64,000 nucleotides of DNA from Sulfitobacter sp. F26204 (GTDB taxonomy: Bacteria > Pseudomonadota > Alphaproteobacteria > Rhodobacterales > Rhodobacteraceae): the NCBI RefSeq assembly GCF_026410305.1, contig NZ_JAPMLQ010000003.1, forward strand, positions 1 to 64,000. The letters are read 5' to 3'. Below, one piece after another: positions 32,533-42,647 of the stretch (within the stretch, counting starts at the first letter, position 1; each line of letters opens with the position of its first letter). The notes under the pieces are model-generated. The model searched no databases, was not told the DNA's origin, and saw only the letters and a list, made by a program, of their open reading frames with translations. A program made the translations under genes and the position numbers.

Positions 32533-33111
32533 CTAGTTTGGATCAGTGTTGTTTAAAAGGAATTCGGCCAGTGCTGGCGTCGAGTCGATGCCCATGCGCT
32601 CGAACTTGGATGCAATCAAGCGCCGCGTGTCGCCAACATTCTGGCACGGACTGCCGATTATGATCGAATAATCCGGAATATTGCCCCGGACGACGGTTCC
32701 GGCACCGATGATGCATCCGCGCCCGATGCGGGATCCGGGCATTATGATAGTGCCTGTGCCAACAAAGGAATATTCGCCGATGCTGACGCCTTTGATTTCA
32801 CCAATCGGCTTCTCCGCGAAATGATGGATGGCTTTTGCCACCGTGTAGAGTGACCAGTCATGTGTCAGGACTCGCACGTATGACGAGATGGTTACACCTT
32901 CGTGGATTTCGATAAGGCCATAATCCGTCCCGTCGAAATTGATCCGGGCCGAAAGGTAATTTGGCGTTCCGACGAAATTCATGCCCCATCGGCCATAAAC
33001 CTTGACGGCAATAGTGGTTGCGAAGCCCGGACGTATGATCGGGGCCAGTTTGATGGCGGTCAAACCAATGATCCGTTCGATCTTGTACAGGACGCGATGA
33101 AGACGTGACAT
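32533..33111 (-). CDS. Hexapeptide-repeat acyltransferase
   Basis: The 192-residue protein has an N-terminal helix and a left-handed beta-helix with GLIEIHEGVTISSYVRVLTH, VSIGEYSFVGTGTIIMPGS and IGRGCIIGAGTVVRGNIPDYS. It belongs to the O-acetyltransferase class (CysE/LacA/WbbJ-like) and likely acetylates a sugar of the repeat unit. It starts one base before the stop of the upstream glycosyltransferase gene. Confidence 0.8.
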   Translation of the reverse strand: MSRLHRVLYKIERIIGLTAIKLAPIIRPGFATTIAVKVYGRWGMNFVGTPNYLSARINFDGTDYGLIEIHEGVTISSYVRVLTHDWSLYTVAKAIHHFAEKPIGEIKGVSIGEYSFVGTGTIIMPGSRIGRGCIIGAGTVVRGNIPDYSIIIGSPCQNVGDTRRLIASKFERMGIDSTPALAEFLLNNTDPN

Positions 33112-33112
33112 G

Positions 33113-34243
33113 CTAATCTTGCTCCTTTAGGGTCAAGCGGCGAAGGATATGCTTGAGTTGGTGATCAAAGACCGGGAATTCCGGTCGTAGACGCTTGGTG
33201 GCATTGCGTATTGAGGCCCTCAACTCACCTTCTGGTGCGATTTCTCTAAGGCGGTCCAGAAGACCCTGGGCGTCTGAGTAGGGCATACTGATTGCGGCTT
33301 GGGCCTCGACTAGCGGTGCGGCGGTTTCCACTTCGGAATTGACGATGATTGGGCAACCGAAAAACACCGCGTCTCCCCATTTGTTCGATTCCGCCTTACG
33401 GTTGATCGGAACGGCGGGGTCATAATATGTTAGAACGGCATCGCAGGCACCGTACCATGCCAACGCTTCGCGTTGAGACAATTCACCAAGATAGATGGCT
33501 TGCGGGTGTGAGATCAGGCGCGTTGCCGCGGCACCGTCGTAACGTCCGGCAATCACGATTTTCAGGTCCATCCTGCTTTGTGCCGCGAGATCCAACAAGC
33601 GCAAGAAGATCGGGGCACCGCGGGTCTCGCCAATCCATCCGTTTGCGTAAAGGACCAAACTGGCGTCTGGGCGCGAAGGGACTGCCCGCGTTGCAGCAAG
33701 GAAATCTTCTTCCAAAGGGCTGTTGCGCAAAACGAACATCTTGTCGTGGTGCGACTCGTAGCGCGAAAACCCTGGAATGACATGAAGCTCCGCTCGACGC
33801 GATGCCCAGCGTTCCAAGACCCTGAGCAGACTGCCAGCAATGCCGGGGAGTCGAACGATCATCGAAAATCGATCCGCGTCGTCGAAGACGATTCTCGATC
33901 CAGTAAAGCTGGCTGCTAGAAGGGCGGGGAATGCGGTTTCCCAACCCAAACAAAAGAGTAGTTTACCGCGCCCTAGCCGAAGGGTTTGCCAAAACACCTT
34001 GGTCATCCACAAGGGATACATCGCCCGGGCCTTGCCGGAGGCGTAACCGCCGCCCCGCATCAGGGTTGTTTCGCGAACTCCGTCTTCGCCCCAAGCAAAT
34101 TCTCTTGCTTCACCGGGCACGCGTTCCCAACCATAAAACCAGATCTGGTGACCCGAGTCGCGCAGAACAGGCACCATCTTGGCAAGACGCGTTCGTTTGC
34201 GCATTGCGGGAAGGGGCGCAAGAAAATGAATGTCCTGTGTCAT
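33113..34243 (-). CDS. Glycosyltransferase (GT-B type)
   Basis: The start at 34243 ([19 protein letters not shown]) overlaps the upstream flippase stop, whereas the longer frame from 34315 would run into that gene. The 376-residue product has an N-terminal acceptor domain (GSRIVFDDADRFSMIVRLPG) and a donor domain with VLYANGWIGETRGAPIFL, YLGELSQREALAWYGACDAV and NKWGDAVFFGCPIIVNSE. The sugar donor is unknown. It would extend the lipid-linked oligosaccharide. Confidence 0.75.
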   Translation of the reverse strand: MTQDIHFLAPLPAMRKRTRLAKMVPVLRDSGHQIWFYGWERVPGEAREFAWGEDGVRETTLMRGGGYASGKARAMYPLWMTKVFWQTLRLGRGKLLFCLGWETAFPALLAASFTGSRIVFDDADRFSMIVRLPGIAGSLLRVLERWASRRAELHVIPGFSRYESHHDKMFVLRNSPLEEDFLAATRAVPSRPDASLVLYANGWIGETRGAPIFLRLLDLAAQSRMDLKIVIAGRYDGAAATRLISHPQAIYLGELSQREALAWYGACDAVLTYYDPAVPINRKAESNKWGDAVFFGCPIIVNSEVETAAPLVEAQAAISMPYSDAQGLLDRLREIAPEGELRASIRNATKRLRPEFPVFDHQLKHILRRLTLKEQD

Positions 34244-35430
34244 ACTCTCGGCTCTCCTGACCGCAGCCAAATTATTTTTGCGGTCATTCCGTACCCCACC
34301 AGAGTGCGGCAGCACCAGTTAAGAGCGCTGGCCGCGGCAACACTGTGAACCAAATCAAATCCCACCCATCTCAAGCCCAAGAAAAGTGCAACAACAGGTA
34401 CTAGAGCCACGATTTGCAGCAGGATCAGGATATCGTGTTGATGGGGCATCCCGAACACGCCAAGGTACCCAGAGGGCAGAGCGTAAAGGGTGCGCACAAA
34501 AGCCATCAAGAAAAACAGACCCTGCAACACCGGATCGACCTGACCGACAGGAGGTGTGACCACCTGCCATAACCACCAGCCTAAAAGGTTCAACAGGGCT
34601 GCGGCGGCGGCGGGAAAGCCTACGATGACAAGCCAACGAGTGTGCAGAAAGCCCGCGAAGCGATCATGGTTGTCGCGTAGCCATGGTCCGATAAGGAACG
34701 CAAGGTAACCGTTAAGAAACGAGATCGGGAACAGGAAATACGTGGCGGACGTAAAGTACAGCGCGGCGTCCGTGCTGTTGCCCAATCGGTTTACGACGAC
34801 CTGTTCTGCATAGACCGACATGGCCAAAAGCAAGGTGGTGACCATAAACCGACTGCCAATGGCGTAATGTTTCCCCACGTTCTCGGTAGTTTGTGGATGC
34901 AGCTGCGAAGGTGGCAGGCGCAGCATGGCCCCTGCCATCACAATATTGGTGGTCAGGACCAGCAGGACGCCTGACAGGATCAGATCACCCCGCCATCCCG
35001 TCACGACCATCAGGCCGACCATGACGAACGCCGCGATCTTCCAACCTTGTTGCGCCAGCTGAGACAGAACCCGTTTGTGATGTGACCGAAAATACTGAAA
35101 CTGAGCCAGGGATGCGGCGGAACCAATCGCCAGCAGGCTCCCAATCCACCAATTCGGCAGGATCTCTGTGATAAACAGGATCACCCCGACCACGCAGGAT
35201 AAAACCGGCACTTGGAAAGATAACAGTCGCAACACCTGCGCCGAAGCCGCGGGGCGACGCACCAAGACCTGATCCAACCCAATCAACGGGAGGACCGCCG
35301 AAATCCCGATGAGCGATCGTAACAACGCCCAGTCGGAGATGTCGTCCGGAGAAAACAGGCTGCTGACTAACATATCTGCCAGCAACAGCAGGACAAGTCC
35401 TGTCCCATAAGCGACAAAGCCGAGCCTCAT
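34240..35430 (-). CDS. Wzx-like oligosaccharide flippase
   Basis: The 396-residue protein is almost entirely hydrophobic, with about ten to twelve predicted membrane helices ([51 protein letters not shown]). Size and placement match polysaccharide transporters of the Wzx/MOP type that flip undecaprenyl-linked repeat units. It overlaps both neighbours by four bases. Assignment rests on topology and context more than on motifs. Confidence 0.7.
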   Translation of the reverse strand: MRLGFVAYGTGLVLLLLADMLVSSLFSPDDISDWALLRSLIGISAVLPLIGLDQVLVRRPAASAQVLRLLSFQVPVLSCVVGVILFITEILPNWWIGSLLAIGSAASLAQFQYFRSHHKRVLSQLAQQGWKIAAFVMVGLMVVTGWRGDLILSGVLLVLTTNIVMAGAMLRLPPSQLHPQTTENVGKHYAIGSRFMVTTLLLAMSVYAEQVVVNRLGNSTDAALYFTSATYFLFPISFLNGYLAFLIGPWLRDNHDRFAGFLHTRWLVIVGFPAAAAALLNLLGWWLWQVVTPPVGQVDPVLQGLFFLMAFVRTLYALPSGYLGVFGMPHQHDILILLQIVALVPVVALFLGLRWVGFDLVHSVAAASALNWCCRTLVGYGMTAKIIWLRSGEPRV

Positions 35431-35939
35431 ACGATTTCGCGCATCCTGATCAGCTTGCTCGGCACTCCGCCTACAACGGCGCCGGCTGGAACATCGGAGC
35501 GCACGACTGCACCCGCGGCGACCACTGCTCCGGCGCCAATGGTGGAAACGGAAGACAAAACAACCGCATTAGCCCCAATCCAAACGTCGTCTCCTATTGT
35601 AAGCGTTGAGAAAAAAAGATTTCCTCGACGCCAATCTTGTCCAACGCCATCAATTTGATGGCTATGTGTGAAAACCTTGGCTGCCTCACTTAGCGTTACC
35701 CGATCACCAACTATGACGTTTCCCGACAAGTCCAAAAGGCAATCATTGCTAATATGTAGGTCCGTGCCGATCCGGAAATTTGAGGATGAGTTTCCGTGTA
35801 GTTGTTGGATGCGCACCCGGCTGCCAACATTGATACGCGGCGCGGCAAGATGCCGTTCATAAACCCAGTTTCTGATTTTCCGCAGGATGGGAAGCCCGAA
35901 AAGGTTGCTTTCGCGTACTAGGACGTAAAGAGGTTTCAA
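35427..35939 (-). CDS. Hexapeptide-repeat O-acetyltransferase (WcaF-like)
   Basis: The 170-residue product has beta-helix repeats [40 protein letters not shown] and [20 protein letters not shown], ending in [13 protein letters not shown]. The THSH motif carries the catalytic histidine. It probably acetylates a repeat-unit sugar. It overlaps the polymerase and the flippase genes by four bases each. Confidence 0.8.
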   Translation of the reverse strand: MKPLYVLVRESNLFGLPILRKIRNWVYERHLAAPRINVGSRVRIQQLHGNSSSNFRIGTDLHISNDCLLDLSGNVIVGDRVTLSEAAKVFTHSHQIDGVGQDWRRGNLFFSTLTIGDDVWIGANAVVLSSVSTIGAGAVVAAGAVVRSDVPAGAVVGGVPSKLIRMREIV

Positions 35940-37297
35940 TTTGCACCGCGCTGCATATGTAGTGTCGACCTAAACGATATTCTTTGCATGTATGTCGCGA
36001 TTAAAAGGGGTGTCGTAAGCATTAGAAATCTGAAGAAAAAGCCAAGAAACTCGCTATAGAGAAGCATTGAGTTGATTGACACAGCGGCAATGATGAGTGT
36101 GACTTTTGACAATATACTTTGGCTGCGAATGGCTGAACGGGTCATGCGGTTTGAAAAATATGCTAGTAAGAAAATTGCTAAAAATACACCGGGCACGCCA
36201 AAATTCATGCGCGCTTCCACAACCAAGCCTGTGGTAAGGGAGTTATTACCTTCTTGGCCAATGATAAACGAACCTGGTCTAACCATGTTGATCAACCGAG
36301 GGCCTGCGCCAAGGGGCTTGTCCGGCCAGATCGAACGAGGAATCAAATTTGTTACCGCGGCAAGATACGTTGCCCCCCAGTAAAGCTCATGACCGTTATC
36401 AATCATCCATGGGCGGGCTTCATCATTGCCAAAAGCACCATCCAGCGTAAAAAAAATGATGGCCTCGCGCCTTTCGGCCAAATAAGCTGAATCTGAAATG
36501 CTATACCGTTGAAGGGTGACGTAATAAGCTGCTCCAGCTATGGCAGCAACCGAAGTCAGCGTAAGCATCAAACCCTTGATGTTTAAACGTGGCATTGACG
36601 TTTTTCTTTGGCTTGAAAAGAAGAAATATACTGAAAGGTTTATCAAGGCAAAAACAAGAATTGTGTTTCTGCTAGATATGGCATTGGCGTAGTAGACTGT
36701 GAATGCTGCAAGGGTCCCAAATAGCAAAATCTTTGACATGCGCTTTTTTGAGAGCAGCGCCGCTGCAAGAATTGCAGCCGACCCCGGAATGAGAAAATTG
36801 GAGAAAATTCGGGTGGATGATCTCGCCTGGCTGTGAAGGTGGCGATCGAGCAAAAAGTTTTCGAAAGATCCGCTTGCGCTTGTAATTGTCGACAGGTCGC
36901 TCCATGCAAAGAAAGCTCCCATCAGCGCGATCGCCAAACCCACCCAAAAGGTATTCTTGGCGTTTTTGTCGCTGACCGACGAAGATGTACCCCTATACAA
37001 TTTAATTAGTTGCGTGGTTTTTCGAGAAAAAACTTCGTTTAATGCTGAGGCGAATAACAGAAATACGATAGAAAGAACGACTGAATATACCAAGGTAGTG
37101 TTATTATATTCGGATTGATACCTAAACCAACCAGAAAAGTATTTCACCAGTGGTGTAAGGAAGTGGATGATTGCAAAATAAAGCGCAAAAATCGTGATCG
37201 GATAATAGGCAACCGCGGCGACTCCAGCCCTCTTTATTTGAACAAAAATGACCGCTGCCGAGAGGACTAGGCCGAATATGAGGAGCGCAGGATACAT
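35936..37297 (-). CDS. Wzy-like O-antigen/EPS polymerase
   Basis: This 453-residue membrane protein has about twelve hydrophobic segments and a large loop ([20 protein letters not shown], then [20 protein letters not shown]) like that of Wzy polymerases. The gene is clearly more AT-rich than its neighbours, a common sign of horizontal exchange of Wzy genes. It would join flipped repeat units in the periplasm. Wzy proteins share little sequence, so the call depends on topology, loop and locus. Confidence 0.72.
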   Translation of the reverse strand: MYPALLIFGLVLSAAVIFVQIKRAGVAAVAYYPITIFALYFAIIHFLTPLVKYFSGWFRYQSEYNNTTLVYSVVLSIVFLLFASALNEVFSRKTTQLIKLYRGTSSSVSDKNAKNTFWVGLAIALMGAFFAWSDLSTITSASGSFENFLLDRHLHSQARSSTRIFSNFLIPGSAAILAAALLSKKRMSKILLFGTLAAFTVYYANAISSRNTILVFALINLSVYFFFSSQRKTSMPRLNIKGLMLTLTSVAAIAGAAYYVTLQRYSISDSAYLAERREAIIFFTLDGAFGNDEARPWMIDNGHELYWGATYLAAVTNLIPRSIWPDKPLGAGPRLINMVRPGSFIIGQEGNNSLTTGLVVEARMNFGVPGVFLAIFLLAYFSNRMTRSAIRSQSILSKVTLIIAAVSINSMLLYSEFLGFFFRFLMLTTPLLIATYMQRISFRSTLHMQRGAN

Positions 37298-37309
37298 ATT
37301 TGCGTTAAA

Positions 37310-38572
37310 TTACGCCCAAACTCCGCGGACGTCCACGATTTGGCCGACCGGCGGGGAGCTGATCTTGAAAGATTTGTGATCGACCAACATCACATGAACC
37401 TCTGCGCGAACCTCCTCTAGCGTAACCAGCGTGGCTGCACCCAGGCCCTCAGGCAGGGCACTCACGTTCGGCTCTATGATGTGCAATGGCCCGGCATGTT
37501 CCGCCGCGATGCGCCGGGCAATGTCTAATGCCGGGCTCTCGCGTAGGTCGTCGATGTCGGGTTTGAACGCCAACCCGTAGATCGCCACCGTCACCTCACG
37601 CGCCGTCCAGTCGGGGTTCTTGCTCAGAAGTGCACCAATTGCCGCACGGACCTTTTCAAGCACCCAACCCGGTTTGGCATCATTCACTTCACGCGCTGTC
37701 CGGATCAGTCGAGCCTGCTCTGGTGCTGACGAGACGATGAACCATGGGTCGACCGCGATGCAATGCCCGCCCACGCCCGGCCCGGGCTGCAGGATGTTGA
37801 CCCTAGGATGGCGGTTGGACAGCCGGATCAGTTCCCAGACATCCATATCGAGTTCATCGCAAATAACCGAAAGCTCATTGGCGAAGGCGATATTGACGTC
37901 ACGAAAGCTGTTTTCGGTGAGTTTGGCCATTTCCGCAGCCCGCGGGCCAGAGGCCACGACGCACTCGCCGGTGACGAAGGTCTTGTAGAGCGTGACAGCG
38001 CGCTCAGAACAGGCTGGGGTCATGCCGCCAATGACCCGGTCGTTGTGGATCAGCTCTTGCATCACCTTGCCGGGCAGTACCCGCTCGGGGCAATGCGCGA
38101 TACGGATGTCGGAGGCTTCGCCGGCGTCTTGGGGAAAACTCAGGTCGGGCCGGGCCTCGGCGAGCCAAGCTGCCATTGCTTCGGTTGCCCCGACGGGCGA
38201 GGTACTTTCCAGGATCACCAAGTTGCCCGGCTCCAGAACCGGCGCAATCGCACGCGCTGCCGCCTCGATGAACCTAAGGTCAGGCTCATGCTTCTCACCC
38301 TTGAACGGGGTTGGGACAGCGATCAGGAAAGCTTCGGCTGGCTCCGGGGTCATGGTTGCCCGCAAATAATCATCTTTGACTACCGCATGTACAATAAGAT
38401 CGAGTTCCGGTTCGACAATGTGGACCGCTCCGCGATTGATTGTGTCAACCGTTTTTTCGTTCACATCGACTCCGACTACCTTAATCTTTCTCGACGCGAA
38501 CATTGCGGCGGTCGGCAGGCCAATATAGCCGAGCCCAATGACTGAGATCCGTTTGAAGGGTTGGTCGTGCAT
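37310..38572 (-). CDS. wecC: UDP-N-acetyl-D-mannosamine dehydrogenase
   Basis: The 420-residue enzyme oxidises UDP-ManNAc to UDP-ManNAcA with two NAD+. It shows ISVIGLGYIGLPTAAMFA (NAD site), ESTSPVGATEAM, HCPERVLPGK, KLTENSFRDVNIAFANEL and the catalytic cysteine in GVGGHCIAVDPWF. The C-terminal domain has YGLAFKPDIDDLRESPAL. Together with WecB it supplies an N-acetylmannosaminuronic acid to the repeat unit. Its ATG overlaps the WecB stop by one base. Confidence 0.92.
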   Translation of the reverse strand: MHDQPFKRISVIGLGYIGLPTAAMFASRKIKVVGVDVNEKTVDTINRGAVHIVEPELDLIVHAVVKDDYLRATMTPEPAEAFLIAVPTPFKGEKHEPDLRFIEAAARAIAPVLEPGNLVILESTSPVGATEAMAAWLAEARPDLSFPQDAGEASDIRIAHCPERVLPGKVMQELIHNDRVIGGMTPACSERAVTLYKTFVTGECVVASGPRAAEMAKLTENSFRDVNIAFANELSVICDELDMDVWELIRLSNRHPRVNILQPGPGVGGHCIAVDPWFIVSSAPEQARLIRTAREVNDAKPGWVLEKVRAAIGALLSKNPDWTAREVTVAIYGLAFKPDIDDLRESPALDIARRIAAEHAGPLHIIEPNVSALPEGLGAATLVTLEEVRAEVHVMLVDHKSFKISSPPVGQIVDVRGVWA

Positions 38573-39711
38573 TAGTATTGAACCTCTTGTGTAGCAAAGA
38601 ATTCCAGAATGGCGTCCCGGATGCGCTGTGTAGCAAGCCCGTCGCCGTATGGATTGTGCGCGCGTGACATGGTGTCGTAGGCCGCTTGATTTTCGAGGAG
38701 AATTGCCGTTTCCCGCACGATCAGTTCAGCATCAGTGCCCACCAATTTCACCGTTCCGGCGCCCACCGCCTCAGGCCGTTCGGTCGTGTCACGCATTACC
38801 AGAACTGGTTTGCCCAGCGACGGTGCTTCTTCTTGCACTCCGCCAGAGTCAGTCAGAATGATGTCAGCGCGACGCATTAGATGAACAAAGGGCAGATAAT
38901 CCTGCGGCGCAATGAGCCTCACACGTTCAAGAGCGCCGAGGCTGGTTTCGACCGGGCCTTTCACGTTGGGATTGAGGTGAACAGGATAGATGATCTGGAC
39001 ATCGGTTCGCGCTGCGACCGCTACAAGCGCAGAGCAAATACGTTCAAAGCCGCCTCCAAAGCTTTCGCGCCGATGACCCGTCACAAGGATCAGGCGCTTG
39101 GTCGGGTCGATTCCGAATTCCGCGTCGAATGCCGCGCTCTGTTGTGGATCGTTTTCGAGCCGCTCAACTACTTCAAGCAACGCATCGATGACTGTATTTC
39201 CCGTGATCGAAATCTGCTCGTCTTCGACGCCTTCGCATCTCAGGTTCGATGCGGCCTTTTCTGTCGGTGCGAAATGCAGCCGTGCGATGGTGCCGGTGAT
39301 TTTGCGATTGATCTCTTCGGGCCATGGCGAATAGATATTTCCGGTCCGCAAGCCCGCTTCGACATGACCCACAGGGATCTGCTGGTAATAGGCCGCGAGC
39401 GAGGCCGACAACGTCGTAGTAGTGTCGCCGTGGACCAGCAGCAAATCTGGCGAAAACTCTTCCAGCACCGGCTTAAGCCCGGCAAGCACTGCCGCGGTGA
39501 TCTCGGTTAGCCCCTGTCCAGGCTTCATAACGTTCAGATCGTAGTCGGGTTCGATCCCAAACAGACGCAGAACCTGATCCAGCATTTCGCGGTGTTGGGC
39601 TGTGACAGCAACGCGTACATCAAGACCGGGAGTTGCCCTGAGTACTTCATAAACCGGAGCCATCTTGATGGCTTCTGGCCGAGTCCCAAAGACAAGCAAT
39701 ACTTTTTTCAT
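38572..39711 (-). CDS. wecB: UDP-N-acetylglucosamine 2-epimerase (non-hydrolysing)
   Basis: The ATG at 39711 ([20 protein letters not shown]) is the conserved start of the family and is preferred to one at 39756. The 379-residue GT-B-fold enzyme converts UDP-GlcNAc to UDP-ManNAc. Typical motifs are [45 protein letters not shown] and [20 protein letters not shown]. It is the first biosynthetic gene of the minus-strand operon, 111 bases downstream of the regulator gene. Confidence 0.93.
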   Translation of the reverse strand: MKKVLLVFGTRPEAIKMAPVYEVLRATPGLDVRVAVTAQHREMLDQVLRLFGIEPDYDLNVMKPGQGLTEITAAVLAGLKPVLEEFSPDLLLVHGDTTTTLSASLAAYYQQIPVGHVEAGLRTGNIYSPWPEEINRKITGTIARLHFAPTEKAASNLRCEGVEDEQISITGNTVIDALLEVVERLENDPQQSAAFDAEFGIDPTKRLILVTGHRRESFGGGFERICSALVAVAARTDVQIIYPVHLNPNVKGPVETSLGALERVRLIAPQDYLPFVHLMRRADIILTDSGGVQEEAPSLGKPVLVMRDTTERPEAVGAGTVKLVGTDAELIVRETAILLENQAAYDTMSRAHNPYGDGLATQRIRDAILEFFATQEVQY

Positions 39712-39822
39712 TGAATCCTCAAACTTTATTTCTGGTGGACGCCGCCAGCATTTCATCTTTGATCACGCAGTAATTCACCGTTTCTCGATAGAGATAGTCG
39801 GCCAAACGAATTGCTGTTGCGA

Positions 39823-40182
39823 TCAAGACAGCTTGTTTGTCGCGTTGGCGTCTATTTCGACTCGAAGAGCTTCGATCTCTTCCTTGAGCGCCTCATATTC
39901 TTCCATCTTCCGCACCAGAAATGCACGAGTCAGCGCAGCCTTCCTCGCGATACCGTTCGGCGTCAGAACGTAGGCATATCGGCGCTTGTCTTCCGCGGCT
40001 GTGAAATTTCCCAACTTCACAAGGCCTTTGTCGATCAGGGCGTTCAACACGTAGTGCATGCCCCCGACACTGACCCCAACCGCTTCGGCCAGCTCACGCT
40101 GGGACATCTCAGGATTATCTTGCAAAAGGCGAAGCACGCGAAAATGCGTGTCTTCCTGCAGCTTGGTACGCTTGCTGGTCAT
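39823..40182 (-). CDS. MarR-family EPS-associated transcriptional regulator
   Basis: The 119-residue protein has a winged helix (MSQRELAEAVGVSVGGMHYVLNALIDKGLVKLGNF, wing AAEDKRRYAYVLTPNG) followed by a coiled-coil-forming C-terminus (VRKMEEYEALKEEIEALRVEI). This matches the small EPS-associated MarR-type regulators found at the head of Rhodobacteraceae EPS operons. It probably controls the operon that starts with wecB. Confidence 0.85.
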   Translation of the reverse strand: MTSKRTKLQEDTHFRVLRLLQDNPEMSQRELAEAVGVSVGGMHYVLNALIDKGLVKLGNFTAAEDKRRYAYVLTPNGIARKAALTRAFLVRKMEEYEALKEEIEALRVEIDANATNKLS

Positions 40183-40245
40183 TTTTGGGATTTTCTCAGG
40201 CTACCGCACAAGGACTGCCCGAAGGGCACCTTGTTGGATGCAAAG

Positions 40246-40278
40246 GTGATGTAAAAATCACATTGCTCATTTTTGAGC
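40246..40278. promoter_or_regulatory. Two short inverted repeats upstream of the EPS regulator
   Basis: GTGAT (40246-40250) pairs with ATCAC (40257-40261), and GCTCA (40265-40269) pairs with TGAGC (40274-40278). They lie 64-96 bases upstream of the regulator start and could be its operator. The repeats are short, so support is weak. Confidence 0.25.
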
Positions 40279-40819
40279 GGTATCAAATGCTGCGCGCGCA
40301 AACAAGACTGAATTACAGAAAATCAAGAGGTTTTTTCAGTCGGTCGCGGTAATCGATCTGCCAGCTGGGCGGTCAAAGGTAAGCTGCGCCTTGCCTTTGT
40401 AGGCGGCCACGGCTGGAAATCGTGCCCGCTCCGCTACCCATTGAGTATGGAAATAACAAGCTTAAAACTGAACGACCCTTTCAGCACAATGCAGTTTCAT
40501 GATCACGGATGGTTGTTTATCTAAAGGTTTTTCACCGTTGTGTGCCGCAGTGTCAATGCGAAGTCTACCTGAGAGCACATTTGCTCAAACCTGACCCGCC
40601 AGCGCAGGCTCCGATAGCCCTGCGTCTGGTAACTTGCGAGCACCAAGCTCAGATCGTTTCATCGTTGATGGTAAGAAAAACGGCTTTGGGATCGCGGGGC
40701 ACGGGGCTTCAGCCCCCCCAATCGATGCTTCCATCTTGTACGGTAAACTCCGGATGCATCCAGCGCAGGCACAGGTTGAGCGCAATGCGCTTCTGATTGC
40801 GAAAAATGCGTTGATCAAT
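40279..40819. other. Stretch without supported gene
   Basis: Open frames here are short and carry no family features. The sequence near 40,585-40,818 has a run GGGGGGCT/AGCCCCGTGCCCC-like and may be debris of a mobile element that replaced the 3' end of the serine recombinase gene. Confidence 0.35.
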
Positions 40820-41296
40820 CATGTTCCCCCATCCTGGCACGTTTGACGCCTTTGACGATGGTAGAGAGGGGGAACCATCATTCTTGTACTGTTCGGCGCA
40901 ATAGGCGAGGTTGATACCGGCGCGCTTGCAGATGTATGCGTAATGGGCAGACTCATCTGAGTCCTGAAATCGCCCACGGCGATTGATGCCATGGACGAGG
41001 ATGACGTTGAAATCGGCCGCACCGGATTCCACATCTGCGATCAGCCGCTGCTAGACCGCGTGCCCGCCAATGGAAAGAGCGCTTTTGCCGTCATCGGCAT
41101 AGCTCTTGATGATCTCGATGCCGCGCTTCTCGGCATATTCGCGGATCCTGTGGGACCGGTTGCAGGTCGAATACTGCTGGTGCTTTGTCGAGATGCGCAC
41201 ATATTGCGCCGCCCGAAATTCGGTAATCTCGCCACTCCCGTCCAATTCAGCCTCCGATCCGCGTGTCTGTCGGTCGGACGTTTGCGTGAGTGGCAA
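40820..41296 (-). pseudogene. Serine site-specific recombinase, disrupted
   Basis: On the minus strand the frame reads AAQYVRISTKHQQYSTCNRS and IREYAEKRGIEIIKSYADDG, the N-terminus of resolvase-type recombinases with the serine in YVRIST. An in-frame TAG at 41049-41051 interrupts it after GGHAV, and the same frame continues QRLIADVESGAADFNVILV and GRFQDSDESAHYAYICKRAG. Near 40,862-40,875 a frameshift moves the STIVKGVKRARMGEHD segment to another frame, and the gene then ends. At least two lesions and a missing C-terminus make it non-functional. Confidence 0.8.
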
Positions 41297-41461
41297 AACG
41301 TATCAAGCTGATAATGCTAAATTATTTCATTATATCAACGTGCTGAGGGCGAGGTGCGCCAGCGCCATCATCTAAATGTCACATCGCAGCCGGAAAAGCT
41401 GACTTGCATCTGTTCAAGTTCGAGCGATATGTGGGCGGTAGAGTTTCAATGAGGTTGCAAG

Positions 41462-41974
41462 ATGACATTCCACGATCGCGGCACAAGTTGGTTTCTGGCC
41501 CAACTGAAGCCGAACTGCGCCAACATCGCGGATAGGAACCTCAGACGCCAGGGCTTTAAGACCTTCCTGCCGATGGCAGAGGAGACGCATCAGAGGGGCG
41601 GCAAGTTTGTCACCGCCATGCGCCCGCTGTTTCCGGGTTACATTTTCGTTGCCTTCGATGTTGCGAGTGGCTTCTGGCGGACGGTCAATTCGACCTACGG
41701 CATCACGCGGCTGGTGAGCTTCGGCAAAGAGCCGTCTGCGGTGCCGACCGGTCTGATTTCGCAGTTGATGCAGCGGTGTGATGCGAAGGGCAAGTTACTG
41801 CCTCACAAGCACCTGAAACCCGGGGATCAGGTGACCCTGACCGGGGGGCCGTTTACCAACTTTGTTGCAGAGGTGGAAAAGATCGCGCCGGATCGGCGCG
41901 TCTGGGTTCTGATGGAGATCATGGGCGGCCAGACCCGCGTGGCCGTTGGGGCGGATCAGCTGCGGGCGGTATGA
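41462..41974 (+). CDS. NusG/RfaH-like transcription antitermination factor
   Basis: The 170-residue protein has an NGN domain (WFLAQLKPNCANIADRNLRR, FLPMAEETHQRGGKFVTAMR, PLFPGYIFVAFD) and a C-terminal KOW domain (HLKPGDQVTLTGGPFTNF). It is too short and divergent to be the housekeeping NusG. Such paralogues promote transcription of long surface-polysaccharide operons. It is transcribed away from the EPS operon and preceded by about 165 bases of AT-rich DNA likely holding its promoter. Confidence 0.85.
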   Translation: MTFHDRGTSWFLAQLKPNCANIADRNLRRQGFKTFLPMAEETHQRGGKFVTAMRPLFPGYIFVAFDVASGFWRTVNSTYGITRLVSFGKEPSAVPTGLISQLMQRCDAKGKLLPHKHLKPGDQVTLTGGPFTNFVAEVEKIAPDRRVWVLMEIMGGQTRVAVGADQLRAV

Positions 41975-42647
41975 GTAGACCCCATCGTTGACATGAAAGC
42001 CCCAGGCATTCCTTTCGGGTCCCAAGGGTGAAGATGGTGGCGACGTCAGCACTCTTCGAAGGTCTCACAGTAAACGATGCGGCGCATCTCGAAGGTGTTT
42101 CTGTCCGCATGATGGAAAGGTCGTGTGAGGAAGGCTTCCTGCACTGGAAGAACGGGGTGTCTGGTCAAGCGTGAGATGTTTCATACGTCTGCGGCGACAA
42201 TGGTCTACAGAGCAGCTCCTGAAAACTGCGCAAACATTTCCCCGAACAAAACCTTCAAGAAGCGTCTGTGGCGGTTCCTTTGGACATCTCGCAGTCCTTC
42301 GGGGTCCTATTGCGCGCAGAACACTGTCGAGCGATATATCGTGGCACAGATTGATGTTAATATTCCATGGCGCGGTGAGGGTTTTGGGCGCAACGCGAAC
42401 AAAGGGATTTGTTGGCGGATGCTTGAATGCAGTGCTGCGAAATATTGGTTTTGCTGCCAGAGACATGCCAACGGGGCGACTTGCGAACTGAATTCTAAAC
42501 AATGATTGCAAGGGCTTGCAGAGTAGGGGCGGGGTTATCGCCAGACCGGTTCCCGCCGACAATTGCTCTGGTACTGCTCATTTTAATATGCATTCGCCCA
42601 TTTTGCGGTTTCCTGTGCTTACCTTTGTTGTGTGGGCAACAGAGGGA
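41975..42647. other. Mostly non-coding stretch between NusG-like gene and mobile mystery gene
   Basis: Apart from a possible small ORF at 42034-42174 I see no supported gene in these 673 bases. Longer frames on both strands lack recognisable domains and have mixed codon use. Confidence 0.35.
42034..42174 (+). CDS. Possible small HTH-like peptide, uncertain
   Basis: A frame of 46 codons begins with ATG after AAGGG and reads MVATSALFEGLTVNDAAHLE then GVSVRMMERSCEEGFLHWKN. The middle looks like one helix-turn-helix. It lies 59 bases after the NusG-like gene on the same strand. It may be a real small regulator or the remnant of a larger gene. Confidence 0.25.
   Translation: MVATSALFEGLTVNDAAHLEGVSVRMMERSCEEGFLHWKNGVSGQA

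Noticed and set aside
42065-42562. A 165-codon minus-strand frame after the NusG-like gene
   Set aside because: No ribosome site, no recognisable motif and mixed codon use; treated as non-coding.
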